64,000 nt of DNA from Pseudomonas oleovorans subsp. oleovorans. Its GTDB lineage: Bacteria; Pseudomonadota; Gammaproteobacteria; Pseudomonadales; Pseudomonadaceae. Below the pieces are notes generated by a model, which saw nothing but the letters and a program-made list of their open reading frames with translations, had not been told where the DNA came from and did no database searches. Below, in pieces: positions 54,867 to 63,484 of this stretch. Positions within the stretch are counted from its first letter, which is position 1. The number at the start of each line of letters is the position of its first letter. The translations under genes were made by a program, and so were the position numbers. Where the stretch lies: NCBI RefSeq assembly GCF_002197815.1, contig NZ_NIUB01000021.1, positions 29,333 through 93,332 of the forward strand, read 5' to 3'.

Positions 54867-55181
54867 ATGACTCACCGCATCATTCATTTCAAACAGCAAG
54901 CCTTGCTTGACCCGGAGACCTATCAGGCAATGCTGGCCGACGGCGTTGGTCACTGGGAGCGGCTTGCAGGAGAAGTCGTCGGCATAGAAGACGAAAAAAG
55001 CCACGAGTTCGCTGCATTGAAAAGCCTGTTCAAGCGCAAGCGGTACTCCTATGACACGCTGGAAATGCGCGAGCCAGGCGATCACTCAAACTGGCTTCGC
55101 GGCCGAGATGGTTCAGAAGGTATGACCAACGAGGTCACCAGTATCCCAGGGCTAAAAGAGCTCTCAGAACTGGGGATTTAG
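54867..55181 (+). CDS. Hypothetical protein downstream of bufC
   Basis: Protein of 104 residues: MTHRIIHFKQQALLDPETYQAMLADGVGHWERLAGEVVGIEDEKSHEFAALKSLFKRKRYSYDTLEM... It is soluble, charged and helical with no Cys, no signal peptide and no family I recognise. It starts 50 bp after bufC on the same strand. It may belong to the bufferin operon or be an independent cytoplasmic gene; ribosome site weak. The GLKELSELGI end seems intact. Confidence 0.6.
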   Translation: MTHRIIHFKQQALLDPETYQAMLADGVGHWERLAGEVVGIEDEKSHEFAALKSLFKRKRYSYDTLEMREPGDHSNWLRGRDGSEGMTNEVTSIPGLKELSELGI

Positions 55182-55200
55182 TGGGATAGCAGGTCAGCGC

Positions 55201-55401
55201 TCAAGCGCTGACCTGGGCCGAATAGCCAAGCTCCTGGATGAGTTCGCGGATCGATTCGGCACTTTCTGTGCTCTCAACGGTGACCTTGCCGGCCGCTCGA
55301 TCCACTTCTACTCGTGCATCCTGATCCAGAGCTTGAATGGCCTTCGTGATTTTGCTCACGCAACTGCCACAGCCCATCCCCGCAACACTCAGACTAAACA
55401 T
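55201..55401 (-). CDS. copZ: CopZ-like copper chaperone
   Basis: Protein of 66 residues, a single heavy-metal-associated domain: MFSLSVAGMGCGSCVSKITKAIQALD, with metal-binding Cys in MGCGSC, then ARVEVDRAAGKVTVE and IRELIQELGYSAQ. Start ATG 55401, with GAGGTG 8 bp upstream. In the cytoplasm such chaperones bind Cu(I) and pass it to P1B ATPases, one of which lies 3.4 kb away. The defence gene pair separates the two. It is monocistronic or transcribed from within the defence region. Confidence 0.88.
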   Translation of the reverse strand: MFSLSVAGMGCGSCVSKITKAIQALDQDARVEVDRAAGKVTVESTESAESIRELIQELGYSAQVSA

Positions 55402-55498
55402 GTCTTTCACCTCATTTCGTCCGCGGCTCAAGTTACCGCGCGGACAGCATCGACCTTGACACGATGGCAAGGTCAAGCCCATAAGCGCTACAAAAGGA

Positions 55499-56926
55499 TC
55501 AGCCGTTTACCACGGGCGTAAGGATGGGGGTTGGTGAACACACCACGACATGCCTTGCGCCCCTCGTCAGTGCGACGTATAGATTCTGGGGGGTCATAAG
55601 CTCAGGATGCAGGACAACCGAGACATCCGCCTCCAGCCCCTTGAGAAGTAATGTGCTGCCTACAGAGCGTCTTGCGATCGGTCGGGCAAGGTGTCTATTG
55701 CGCTCTCGCGCTTGAATGGCTGCACTCAGAAAGTCGGCAGCACCTCCCACCACCGCTTGCATTGCAGACCGGCAGCAGTACAGAACCTCCGGTCGGTATA
55801 CACGTGCCCCGTGCTGCTCAGCGAGCGTATCGATCACACGGAGCGCTTGCCCCAATGTTGGCGCTGCTACGAAATCGATCGCCGCAGCCTCGGCCGCGGT
55901 CGGAGGCGTTCGGGCCCTTCCTGCACGCAGCGACTCCACGCGCGTTCGCAGGTTTGCTGCACCTACCCCCGTCATTACGCTGGAAGCAAACTCCACAAGT
56001 TGTGCCAGAGCATTGGCACCCTGCAAGTCAAAGTTCCTGGCGAAGTTGACGAGATCTCTCAGGTCGACGGCTTCTACGGCCATGGCACCGGGTGTCTGGC
56101 TCGTGAGCTGATGGCGACCTTGCACGTTGATGGAGTCCCCGATGATGAGGACGCTACCCTGAGCGTTGGGAGCTTCGGTTCTCGCGGCCACCAGTCGCTG
56201 CTGAACTTCGGTTCCGGCGTTTAGCTGCACCCAACGCACTTCTGCTGGAGCCGTGCGCAGATCCACCGGCTGACCAGCTTGAAGTTGTTGCCTTATGGCG
56301 AGCAGCCACTGCCCGAGGTTCTCAGCTCCAGCCAGCCGCCAGCGCCACGGTATCCTCAACTCTCCCGCTGCGGGAAACAGGGGTTGCACCTCATTCGCCC
56401 AATGCACCAGTCGATTGCCACGGAAGCTGAATATGGCTTGCATCGGGTCACCGAGCACGCAGGTCGGAAGCACCTGGGCCAAACCAGACACGATGGCGTG
56501 CTGGACGACGTTGCAGTCTTGGTACTCGTCGACAAGCAACCGTGCATAGGTGGCGCGAAGGGGCTGAGCGAGGTGACCGGCCTGCAACAACTGCATGGCG
56601 GCCTCCCGAATTGCCGGGTAGTCAGTATTGGGTTGATGCAGCTGTAGGATCTGCGGGTTATGGCCGCTTCGCGCTGGGAACTTAGCGATCAGGCGCATCG
56701 AGAATCCGTCAATGGTGGAGACTCGATATGCGGAGTTAGGAACACCGGCTCGTCTCAGGCGCGCCCGTAAGGCCGCAAGGCCGGCGTTCGTATGCGTTAG
56801 TACGAGGATGGGTTTGCTCTGCGTATGCGCGATGAGCGTCTCGGCAATCAATTGCGTTTTTCCACAACCTGCGGGGGCCGTTATGGAGCCACGCTCGATA
56901 GCGAAAAGATCAATCTCAGGGGGCAC
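55499..56926 (-). CDS. gajB: UvrD-like helicase, Gabija GajB-type
   Basis: About 475 residues from GTG 56926 (the frame also allows TTG 57010, 503 residues). Superfamily 1 helicase motifs: ITAPAGCGKTQLIAETL (Walker A), VLTHTNAGLAALRARL (Ia), RLLVDEYQDCNVVQHAI (II, DEYQD), GDPMQAIFSFRG (III) and NLYVALTRGARHVVV (VI). Size and coupling to an OLD-family TOPRIM nuclease fit GajB of the Gabija anti-phage system. Its start overlaps the gajA stop by 11 bp. Gabija senses nucleotide depletion or invading DNA and cleaves DNA; for this pair activity is inferred. Confidence 0.82.
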   Translation of the reverse strand: MPPEIDLFAIERGSITAPAGCGKTQLIAETLIAHTQSKPILVLTHTNAGLAALRARLRRAGVPNSAYRVSTIDGFSMRLIAKFPARSGHNPQILQLHQPNTDYPAIREAAMQLLQAGHLAQPLRATYARLLVDEYQDCNVVQHAIVSGLAQVLPTCVLGDPMQAIFSFRGNRLVHWANEVQPLFPAAGELRIPWRWRLAGAENLGQWLLAIRQQLQAGQPVDLRTAPAEVRWVQLNAGTEVQQRLVAARTEAPNAQGSVLIIGDSINVQGRHQLTSQTPGAMAVEAVDLRDLVNFARNFDLQGANALAQLVEFASSVMTGVGAANLRTRVESLRAGRARTPPTAAEAAAIDFVAAPTLGQALRVIDTLAEQHGARVYRPEVLYCCRSAMQAVVGGAADFLSAAIQARERNRHLARPIARRSVGSTLLLKGLEADVSVVLHPELMTPQNLYVALTRGARHVVVCSPTPILTPVVNG

Positions 56927-58643
56927 TTGTAAACGTCCAGAGCTGATTCGTGACTGCCATGAAGCCCGGGTCGGCGTTCTGTAGAGACGGGCCGACGATG
57001 TCCCTTGCAACCTCCTGATAGGTTGTCAACGACTTGAACCACCCGCTGTTGCGGATACGAGATGCAGCTCCCAAAAGCTCTCGCGTCGCGGGCAAGTAGC
57101 CCTGAATAAGTCTTTCAGCTTTGATGTCATGTAGTGTCACACGTCCTTGGGACTTCGTCTGAATGTGTGCGTTCATCAGCTCTGCACCCACTATTGTTTC
57201 GGCTTTCGCCAGAAGTGCATCGAGTGCTTGCTCACTGAGATGGCGGAAGATCTCGTCCTCCAGAGTGAGGCCTGGTCGCCATGTAAGAATTTGCCCGCCG
57301 GCGGCCAAGAATGCTTCAGCGAGCCCCGCGGTCGAAGGCTTGTCGGCATCTACAAAAACCATCACGCGGTAACCCAAGTTCAGAAGTGCTGTTCCCCGGA
57401 TAAGACTGTTATCGGGGCTTCCCCCGCCGGCGTCCACATACGCGCCGCCATGGGCCAGGAATGAGGTAGCGCCAAGACTGACCCACCATTGGTCAAGGCC
57501 ACGCGCGAAGCCAACCTCGCTGGCCCCCTCGCAAACGATGATGGATTTGGCGAGGAATGCTTCGGGGTCCTTCCGAAGGGTACTTTGTACCTCGTTGGCT
57601 TCCCCAGCTGGCATAACACTGTGGCGCTGAGGTGCTGACCGAACAACGAATAACTGGCTGCCGGACAGCTCGCGCAGCGCGACCGGCGAGTGCGTCGTCA
57701 TGAACACTTGCAACGGAGCGGCAGCGTCCTTTGCACCCAGCGAGTCCAGGAATCGCATGAGCCGATGAGGTTCAAGCCCGTATTCCACCTCATCAACCAG
57801 GGCAATTGGCGCGGCGCTGGCCGCAGCCCTTTGAAGCCCTGCCACTAGCAAGCGTGACGAGCCCGTGCCAAGGGAGCGCAGCGGAATACCTGTTTCACTG
57901 TGCAGCGCGATCGCCCCCTCGCCAATCGACACAGAATGTGCGTCAAGGAGCGCCTGAGGCATAGCCCCGACCGAAACGCCAAGATGCTGTGCTGTGCGTT
58001 GCACGACCTCAAGCGTCTGGGTCAGATGTTCGGCTGCTTGATTACCAAAGTTCGCTCTTGCTTGCCTAGCGGCGCGCGCCAGTTCAGCACCAAGCTCGGC
58101 GCGCTCATCGGTAAGTCGATTGAGCACTGAGCCACGACTCCACGACAGGTTCGAGCTCGCAAAGCTGCCGATACGGGCGGGCGCTAGTGCCGCTCGTTCT
58201 TTCCAGGGAAGAGTGCGTTCAAGTTGCTGCTGCTCCGCGCGCTCGGAGAAAAGTGTCCAAACAGGCTCCAAATCGGCACCAACTTGCAGACCCAAGGTGA
58301 TGACGGTCTCCAGCCCCGCTCGCGGTTCGTCTTCGACTTCCCCCGTACCGGGATGGAATCCACGCAAGAACTCGCCGTAGACATCGATATCCATCAGCGA
58401 TAACGGCAGATCGCCAAGCGCCACGCTGATGGTGATGGGTACATCGACGTTTAATGCGAAGAAGTCCATGTCGCCGAACGTGCCGCCTCGGCGGGCGCCG
58501 ACGCAAAGGTCAATCGCGTCCAGGATGCTGGACTTTCCACTATCGCCAGGACCTATGAGGCAGTTAATTCCTGGGGCCGGCACCCAGTCGAGCGCCTGGA
58601 TAGATCGGAAGTTGCTGATAATCAGTCTGCGAATGCGGGCCAC
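56916..58643 (-). CDS. gajA: OLD-family ATP-dependent TOPRIM nuclease, Gabija GajA-type
   Basis: Protein of 575 residues starting at GTG 58643 (GAGGACTCTCC upstream). N-terminal ABC-type ATPase: RRLIISNFRSIQALDW, GPGDSGKSSIL (Walker A), LGTGSSRLLVAGLQRA (signature), PIALVDEVEYGLEP (Walker B) and FMTTHSPVALREL (switch His). C-terminal TOPRIM: SIIVCEGASEVGFARGL (Glu) and VMVFVDADKPS (DxD). Length and the partner UvrD-like gene fit class 2 OLD/GajA. It reads from the boundary with the copper ATPase, so the pair appears inserted between copZ and the ATPase. Confidence 0.85.
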   Translation of the reverse strand: MARIRRLIISNFRSIQALDWVPAPGINCLIGPGDSGKSSILDAIDLCVGARRGGTFGDMDFFALNVDVPITISVALGDLPLSLMDIDVYGEFLRGFHPGTGEVEDEPRAGLETVITLGLQVGADLEPVWTLFSERAEQQQLERTLPWKERAALAPARIGSFASSNLSWSRGSVLNRLTDERAELGAELARAARQARANFGNQAAEHLTQTLEVVQRTAQHLGVSVGAMPQALLDAHSVSIGEGAIALHSETGIPLRSLGTGSSRLLVAGLQRAAASAAPIALVDEVEYGLEPHRLMRFLDSLGAKDAAAPLQVFMTTHSPVALRELSGSQLFVVRSAPQRHSVMPAGEANEVQSTLRKDPEAFLAKSIIVCEGASEVGFARGLDQWWVSLGATSFLAHGGAYVDAGGGSPDNSLIRGTALLNLGYRVMVFVDADKPSTAGLAEAFLAAGGQILTWRPGLTLEDEIFRHLSEQALDALLAKAETIVGAELMNAHIQTKSQGRVTLHDIKAERLIQGYLPATRELLGAASRIRNSGWFKSLTTYQEVARDIVGPSLQNADPGFMAVTNQLWTFTSAP

Positions 58644-58816
58644 GGAGAGTCCTCATGGGTTAACGACGACCAGTCTCCTACCCGCAGCGGCAACAGTCCA
58701 TCGAACGTCACCTCGTCACTATGTGTTGCGACAGATAGGTCGGACCGGAAACTACCGTACGGCATTTTCCGGTCAGATGCGCTTCTGAATAATCACCTGG
58801 TCGGTGGTATGGAAGC

Positions 58817-61179
58817 CTATCCGATGTCCGTTGATTTCAACCTCAGAGCATTGAAGACCACCGACGCCGAGCTGACACTCATCGCCAGCGCAGCAATCAA
58901 GGGCGACAGAAGATGCCCCGTCAGCGGGTACAGCAGCCCCGCTGCTAGCGGGATTCCCATCGCGTTGTAGAGGAACGCAAAGGCGAGGTTCTGCCTCATG
59001 TTTTTCACGGTTGCCACTGACAGGGTGCGCGCTCGCAGGATGCCCATCAGATCTCCCTTGACCAGCGTCACTTGGGCGCTGTTCATCGCCACATCGGTAC
59101 CGGTGCCCATGGCGATACCTACGTCAGACCTGGCCAGGGCGGGCGCATCGTTGATGCCGTCACCCGCCATGGCGACACGACGGCCATAGCCCTGCAAATC
59201 GGCGACCAGTTTCTCCTTATCCTGCGGTTTGACCTCACCATGCACTTCCTCGATTCCGAGCTGCTTCGCCACGGCTCTTGCTGTGGTGAGGCCATCACCA
59301 GTGGCCATGATGACCTTTACGTCTTCGCTTTGAAGCTTGGAGACAGCCTGTTGAGAAGTAGGCTTGATCGGATCGGAAACGGCCAGGAGTCCCGCCAGGC
59401 GACCATCAACGGCCAAATAGATGATGCTGATGCCTTCCAGACGCAGTTGCTCGGCGCGATTGCGCAGCGGGGTAATATCGACGCCCGCCTCGTCCATCAG
59501 TGCGGTGTTGCCGAGCTGCAGCTGATGGTCATCGACCTGGCCGCGCACACCAATACCCGAGCCTGATTCGAAAGTGTCCGGTTTGACCAGTGCAATGCCC
59601 TGACCGCGCGCATGATCGACGATGGCATGAGCCAGCGGGTGCTCACTACCCTGGTCGAGACTAGCAGCCAGGCGCAGCACTTCATTGGAGTCGTAACCGC
59701 CTGTCCCTTCCGCACTATGGAATACGGGACGCCCCTCAGTCAGGGTTCCAGTCTTGTCGACGATGAGCGTGTCGATCTTGCATAGATTTTCGATGGCGCT
59801 GGCATCGCGGAACAACACACCGCTGCTAGCGGCCTTGCCAGTCGCAACCATGACGGACATCGGGGTTGCCAGACCCAGAGCGCAGGGACACGCAATGATT
59901 AGCACCGCCACCGCATTGATCAGGCCAAATACCCAGCCTGATTCCGGCCCTAATAGCCCCCAGCCGAAGAAGGTCAGAATCGCGATCAGGATCACCCCGA
60001 CCACGAAATACCCTGCCACCGCATCAGCCATACGCTGCATGGGGGCCTTGGAACGTTGGGCTCTGGCCACCATCTGAACGATCTGCGACAGCATGGTCTC
60101 GGCACCGACCTTCTGCGCCTCCATCACCAGGCTGCCGTGGGTGTTCAGGGTGGCACCGATAAGGGCATCCCCTACCCGCTTGGTCACGGGTAACGGTTCT
60201 CCGGTAAGCATCGACTCGTCGACGGCGCTCTCACCCTCTAGAACCGTACCGTCCACCGGGACTTTCTCTCCCGGCCGGACACGTAGGTGGTCGCCCTGAT
60301 GGACATGTGTCAGCGGAATATCTTCTTCCTGGCCATCGGGCTTGATGCGACGCGCAGTCTTTGGTGCCAGCCTCAGCAGTGACTTGATGGCTGCCGAAGT
60401 CTGCGAGCGGGCCTTGAGTTCGAGCATTTGGCCCAACAGCGTGAGTGAGATAATCACTGCGGCTGCTTCAAAATAGACGCCGATACGTCCGTCCTGGGCA
60501 AAGGCCGCCGGAAACCACTGCGGAACCAAGGTAGCGGCCACGCTGTAGAGGTAGGCAGCGGCCGTTCCCAAACCGATCAGGGTCCACATGTTGGGGCTGC
60601 GGTGGCGGATGGAGTCAATGCCGCGGGTGAAGAATACCCAGCCACCCATAGCGTCACGGGCGTCGCCAGAGCCAGCTCGACCCAGTTCTGGGTCGTGCCA
60701 TGAAACAGTTGCAAGGAATGGCCGGCCATCGCCAATACGGTCACGATGACGGTCAACGGTAGGGTCCACCAGAACCGCAGCGAGAAGTCCTTCAGCTCTG
60801 GGTTTTCCTCCTCTTCCAGCTCCGGGATGACAGGTTCCAGCGTCATCCCGCAGATCGGGCAGTTTCCGGGAGCCGGTTGACGGATTTCTGGATGCATCGG
60901 GCAGGTGTATTCAGCACCTACAGGTGTCGATGTGGGTGCTGGAGTCGCGTGCTGGTGATGCTCCCCATGAGACTGATGGCTCATGTACTGATGAGGATCT
61001 GCTTGGAATTTCTCTAGGCACTTCGCACTGCAGAAATGATAGGCCTTCCCTTCAAAGCTCTCGCGATAAGGGCCATCAGGTTTGACCTCCATGCCACACA
61101 CCGGGTCGCGCTGGCTCTCGGAGTGGGCGTGCGAGTTATGTGAATGATCCTGGTCATGATGGCAGGAGGTCTTTTGCAT
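58817..61179 (-). pseudogene. copA: Copper P1B-type ATPase, frameshifted
   Basis: A one-base loss splits a protein of about 787 residues. The first part (from ATG 61179) has a His-rich start (CHHDQDHSHNSHAHS), a YHS domain (DPVCGMEVKPDG...HFCSAKCLEKF), a heavy-metal-binding segment ([22 protein letters not shown]) and the first helices up to ATPVTLW. The second part begins [23 protein letters not shown] and carries [21 protein letters not shown] (Cu-binding CPC), DKTGTLTEG and [16 protein letters not shown] run reduced to GGG at 60645-60647 explains the break. All catalytic motifs are otherwise intact. A sequencing error is possible. Confidence 0.88.
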
Positions 61180-61184
61180 GCGAT

Positions 61185-61433
61185 CTATGTCCTTTCTTCG
61201 TCCTTGGAAACAGCGGTGCTGCTGGAGTGGGAGTGCCCGCCGTGATTGTGGCCAAACAGATGCATCAGCGGGCATAGCAGCAGGATGAGGTACGGCAGGG
61301 CCTGCGAAAGATGACCGTAATGCTCACGCGCTACATAGAAGATGCCGATTACGGCCAGCATGATCAGCGCAATGCCAATCTTGCTCTTCCAAAAAGGCGG
61401 CTCAGTGGTACTGGTGTGATGGGTATGGTCCAC
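61185..61433 (-). CDS. DUF2933 small membrane protein
   Basis: Protein of 82 residues, start GTG 61433 (MDHTHHTSTTEPPFWKSKIGIALIMLAVIGIFYVAREH...). One or two membrane helices, flanked by His-rich ends (DHTHH; HLFGHNHGGHSHSS) that could bind metal. DUF2933 proteins are common next to copper P-type ATPases. It ends 5 bp before the ATPase start, so they are one unit. GAGG precedes the start. Confidence 0.85.
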   Translation of the reverse strand: MDHTHHTSTTEPPFWKSKIGIALIMLAVIGIFYVAREHYGHLSQALPYLILLLCPLMHLFGHNHGGHSHSSSTAVSKDEERT

Positions 61434-61512
61434 GACAATAGCCTCGTTTCAATGGCGGCCGGATCAGTATAGGTGTCTCAGACTGGACGGAGTTGGCGAG
61501 TATCAATAAACG

Positions 61513-62046
61513 TCAGCGTACGGTCACCTTACCGACCATTCCCGACTGATAATGTCCTGGAATATTGCAGGCGAACTCCAGTTCGGTGGCGGCGGAGAAG
61601 GTCCAGATCAACTCTTCGCGTGCTCCAGGTTCGACAAGAACACTGTTGGGGTCATCGTGTTCCATACCGACCATCTTCATGCCGCCCATGGCATGGCCCA
61701 TATTGCTCATGTCATGTGCACCTGTAGGGGACAGCGTGCCGTTCTGAAACATCGCGGCCATCTCTTTCTGGTGCGCGGCATGGGATGCCGCTTTGCCAAG
61801 ATTGAATTCGTGTAGCAATGCACCGTCATTTTTCAGGACGAAGCGAACTGTCTCGCCTGCTTTGATCTCCATTGCTTTGGGTTCGAAGAAGATGTCCCCC
61901 ATCCGGACTTCGATGGTGCGATCTACTGCCTGACCGTCTCCCGGTTGCCCAATACTGTCTTTCTTGTGGCCCGGGCTGGCCAGCGCATTGGCAGCACTGA
62001 GCAGCAAGCCAAGGGTGGTGATTATGAAAGCGGGTCTGAGTTTCAT
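61513..62046 (-). CDS. Periplasmic cupredoxin-like copper protein (first copy)
   Basis: Protein of 177 residues. Signal peptide MKLRPAFIITTLGLLLSAANALA, then a cupredoxin domain: MGDIFFEPKAMEIKAGETVRFVLKNDGALLHEFNLG (His ligand) and LEFACNIPGHYQSGMVGKVTV (Cys, His and Met ligands), a complete type 1 copper site. A Met-rich insert (SNMGHAMGGMKMVGM) may bind extra copper. A CopR-like box lies 77 bp upstream. It probably heads the unit with the DUF2933 and ATPase genes. Paralog of 62194-62751. Confidence 0.9.
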   Translation of the reverse strand: MKLRPAFIITTLGLLLSAANALASPGHKKDSIGQPGDGQAVDRTIEVRMGDIFFEPKAMEIKAGETVRFVLKNDGALLHEFNLGKAASHAAHQKEMAAMFQNGTLSPTGAHDMSNMGHAMGGMKMVGMEHDDPNSVLVEPGAREELIWTFSAATELEFACNIPGHYQSGMVGKVTVR

Positions 62047-62122
62047 GGTGTGCCTCTGAGGTGTTGAGGAGGGATGAGTCCCGATGCTAATGAGGTGCAG
62101 CTGGCGGTACGCTGACGTGAAA

Positions 62123-62138
62123 ACTACATCGCAGTAAG
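62123..62138. promoter_or_regulatory. CopR-box-like motif before the first cupredoxin gene
   Basis: ACTACATCGCAGTAAG, with GCTGAC 7 bp upstream as at the next box. Confidence 0.55.
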
Positions 62139-62193
62139 GTTCGTCAGATCGGTGCTACCCAGCTCGCGGCCAACGGGTAGCACCGATGCCGGA

Positions 62194-62751
62194 CTAACGC
62201 AGAGCAAACTCACCGACCATCCCCGCCTGGTAATGCCCAGGCAATGTACAGGCGAAGCTCAAACTGCCCGCCTTAGGGAAGGTCCACACGAACTCTTTGG
62301 TTGTGCCGGGCTCGACGAGAACCGCGTTCGGGTCGTCATGCTTGGCTTTGATGACTTCCGGATAGCCTGGAGGGTTGGAGTCTCCCATGCCATAACGCTC
62401 ATGCCAGACAATGCGCTCGGCCATGCCGGTCGGGGTCAGTGTGCCGTCCTTGAACAAGGACGCCATCTTGCGCTGGTGCTCCAGCTGGGACGCTGCCTGC
62501 CCGATGTTGAACTCGTGCATCAACGCGCCCTCGTTCTTCAGAACGAAGCGCACGGTTTCACCTGGCTTCACATCGATCGTTTTCTGGCTGTAGTTGATGT
62601 CGTCCATCTTTACCAAGATGGTACGAGTCGCTGGCGTCGCCTGGGCCTGCTGCCCAATGCCATTGCTACTGCCGCCGACCTCGGCAAATGCCGGAAAGGT
62701 GGTGCTGATGAACAGAGTGCTGATCAGCAGTTTAAGGGGTAAGCGTTTCAT
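62194..62751 (-). CDS. Periplasmic cupredoxin-like copper protein (second copy)
   Basis: Protein of 185 residues. Signal peptide MKRLPLKLLISTLFISTTFPAFA, then DDINYSQKTIDVKPGETVRFVLKNEGALMHEFNIG and LSFACTLPGHYQAGMVGEFAL, again a full His-Cys-His-Met type 1 site. The middle differs from the first copy: IVWHERYGMGDSNPPGYPEVIKAKHDD in place of the Met-rich stretch, so the pair has diverged in the loop near the copper site. It has its own CopR-like box 72 bp upstream. Confidence 0.9.
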   Translation of the reverse strand: MKRLPLKLLISTLFISTTFPAFAEVGGSSNGIGQQAQATPATRTILVKMDDINYSQKTIDVKPGETVRFVLKNEGALMHEFNIGQAASQLEHQRKMASLFKDGTLTPTGMAERIVWHERYGMGDSNPPGYPEVIKAKHDDPNAVLVEPGTTKEFVWTFPKAGSLSFACTLPGHYQAGMVGEFALR

Positions 62752-62822
62752 GGTGAGACCTCGAGATGGGTGCTGGAAATCTCATGCTATTCCCCGCTTG
62801 CTGCCAGGCCGCTGACCCCAAA

Positions 62823-62838
62823 ACTACAATTGCGTCAG
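62823..62838. promoter_or_regulatory. CopR-box-like motif before the second cupredoxin gene
   Basis: ACTACAATTGCGTCAG, preceded by GCTGACC; 72 bp from the ATG at 62751. Confidence 0.55.
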
Positions 62839-62842
62839 CTGG

Positions 62843-62870
62843 GAAAAAGCACGGCGCCATAAAGGCGCCG
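62843..62870 (-). terminator. Terminator of the PtrA-type gene
   Basis: Minus strand CGGCGCC...GGCGCCG (62870-62852) followed by TGCTTTTTC. Confidence 0.7.
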
Positions 62871-62918
62871 CTAGGCCGAAGGAGCAATCACGAAAGGCCT
62901 GTAAGATGGGGGAAATCT

Positions 62919-63278
62919 TTACTGATGGCATTCCTTGTCGGCCATCATCAGCTTGTGCTCTCGAATCATTTGACCCAGCACGTCGTCTACCAGCTTGTCA
63001 TGCTTTTCCATCCAGGCCAGATGCTCTTCGGCAGACATGTTTGGCGCGGGATGTTCGTTGTGCAGCTGGCTCATGATGTCTTCGAGCATGTTCATATGCT
63101 CCTTCATGTGCACATGCCGCTCGCCGACCGGGGCCTTCTCCGCCTGGATCAGCACGGCTTCTGCTTTGTCGCGCATCTGCTGGATGCGCTCGAATACACG
63201 GTCGCTGCCCCCTTCGGCCCAAGCCATGGAAGACAGCAGTAGCGAACCAACCAGAAGCAAAGGTTTCAGCGATTTCAT
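62919..63278 (-). CDS. PtrA-type periplasmic protein with His/Met-rich helix
   Basis: Protein of 119 residues. Signal peptide MKSLKPLLLVGSLLLSSMAWA, then EGGSDRVFERIQQMRDKAEAVLIQAEK, the N-terminal signature shared with 45711-46043 and 52394-52600. The rest is helical and rich in His and Met (ERHVHMKEHMNMLEDIMSQLHNEHPAPNMSAEEHLAWMEKHDKL), suited to copper binding. It diverges from copR across a 206-bp region with a CopR-like box at 63406-63421. Confidence 0.82.
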   Translation of the reverse strand: MKSLKPLLLVGSLLLSSMAWAEGGSDRVFERIQQMRDKAEAVLIQAEKAPVGERHVHMKEHMNMLEDIMSQLHNEHPAPNMSAEEHLAWMEKHDKLVDDVLGQMIREHKLMMADKECHQ

Positions 63279-63405
63279 GGGCAGTCTCCATCAGTGCAAA
63301 CTATGGCCGGCACCTCTGCTTTTGGTCTGTCGAGGGCCGAGAGCACAACCTAGTACTCATGCTTGCACCCTAGACAAGCCACCCTGTCAGTGAGCTGAAG
63401 TCAGA

Positions 63406-63421
63406 ATTACATTTTCGTAAG
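63406..63421. promoter_or_regulatory. CopR-box-like motif between the PtrA-type gene and copR
   Basis: ATTACATTTTCGTAAG, 64 bp before the copR ATG, with CCCTGTCAG 22 bp to its left. It could serve both divergent genes. Confidence 0.62.
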
Positions 63422-63484
63422 CTTCTGGTTGGGGCCGCGGTTTGCCTGCAAACTCAGGCCACCCGACTTTTGGAGTCTGCACAC

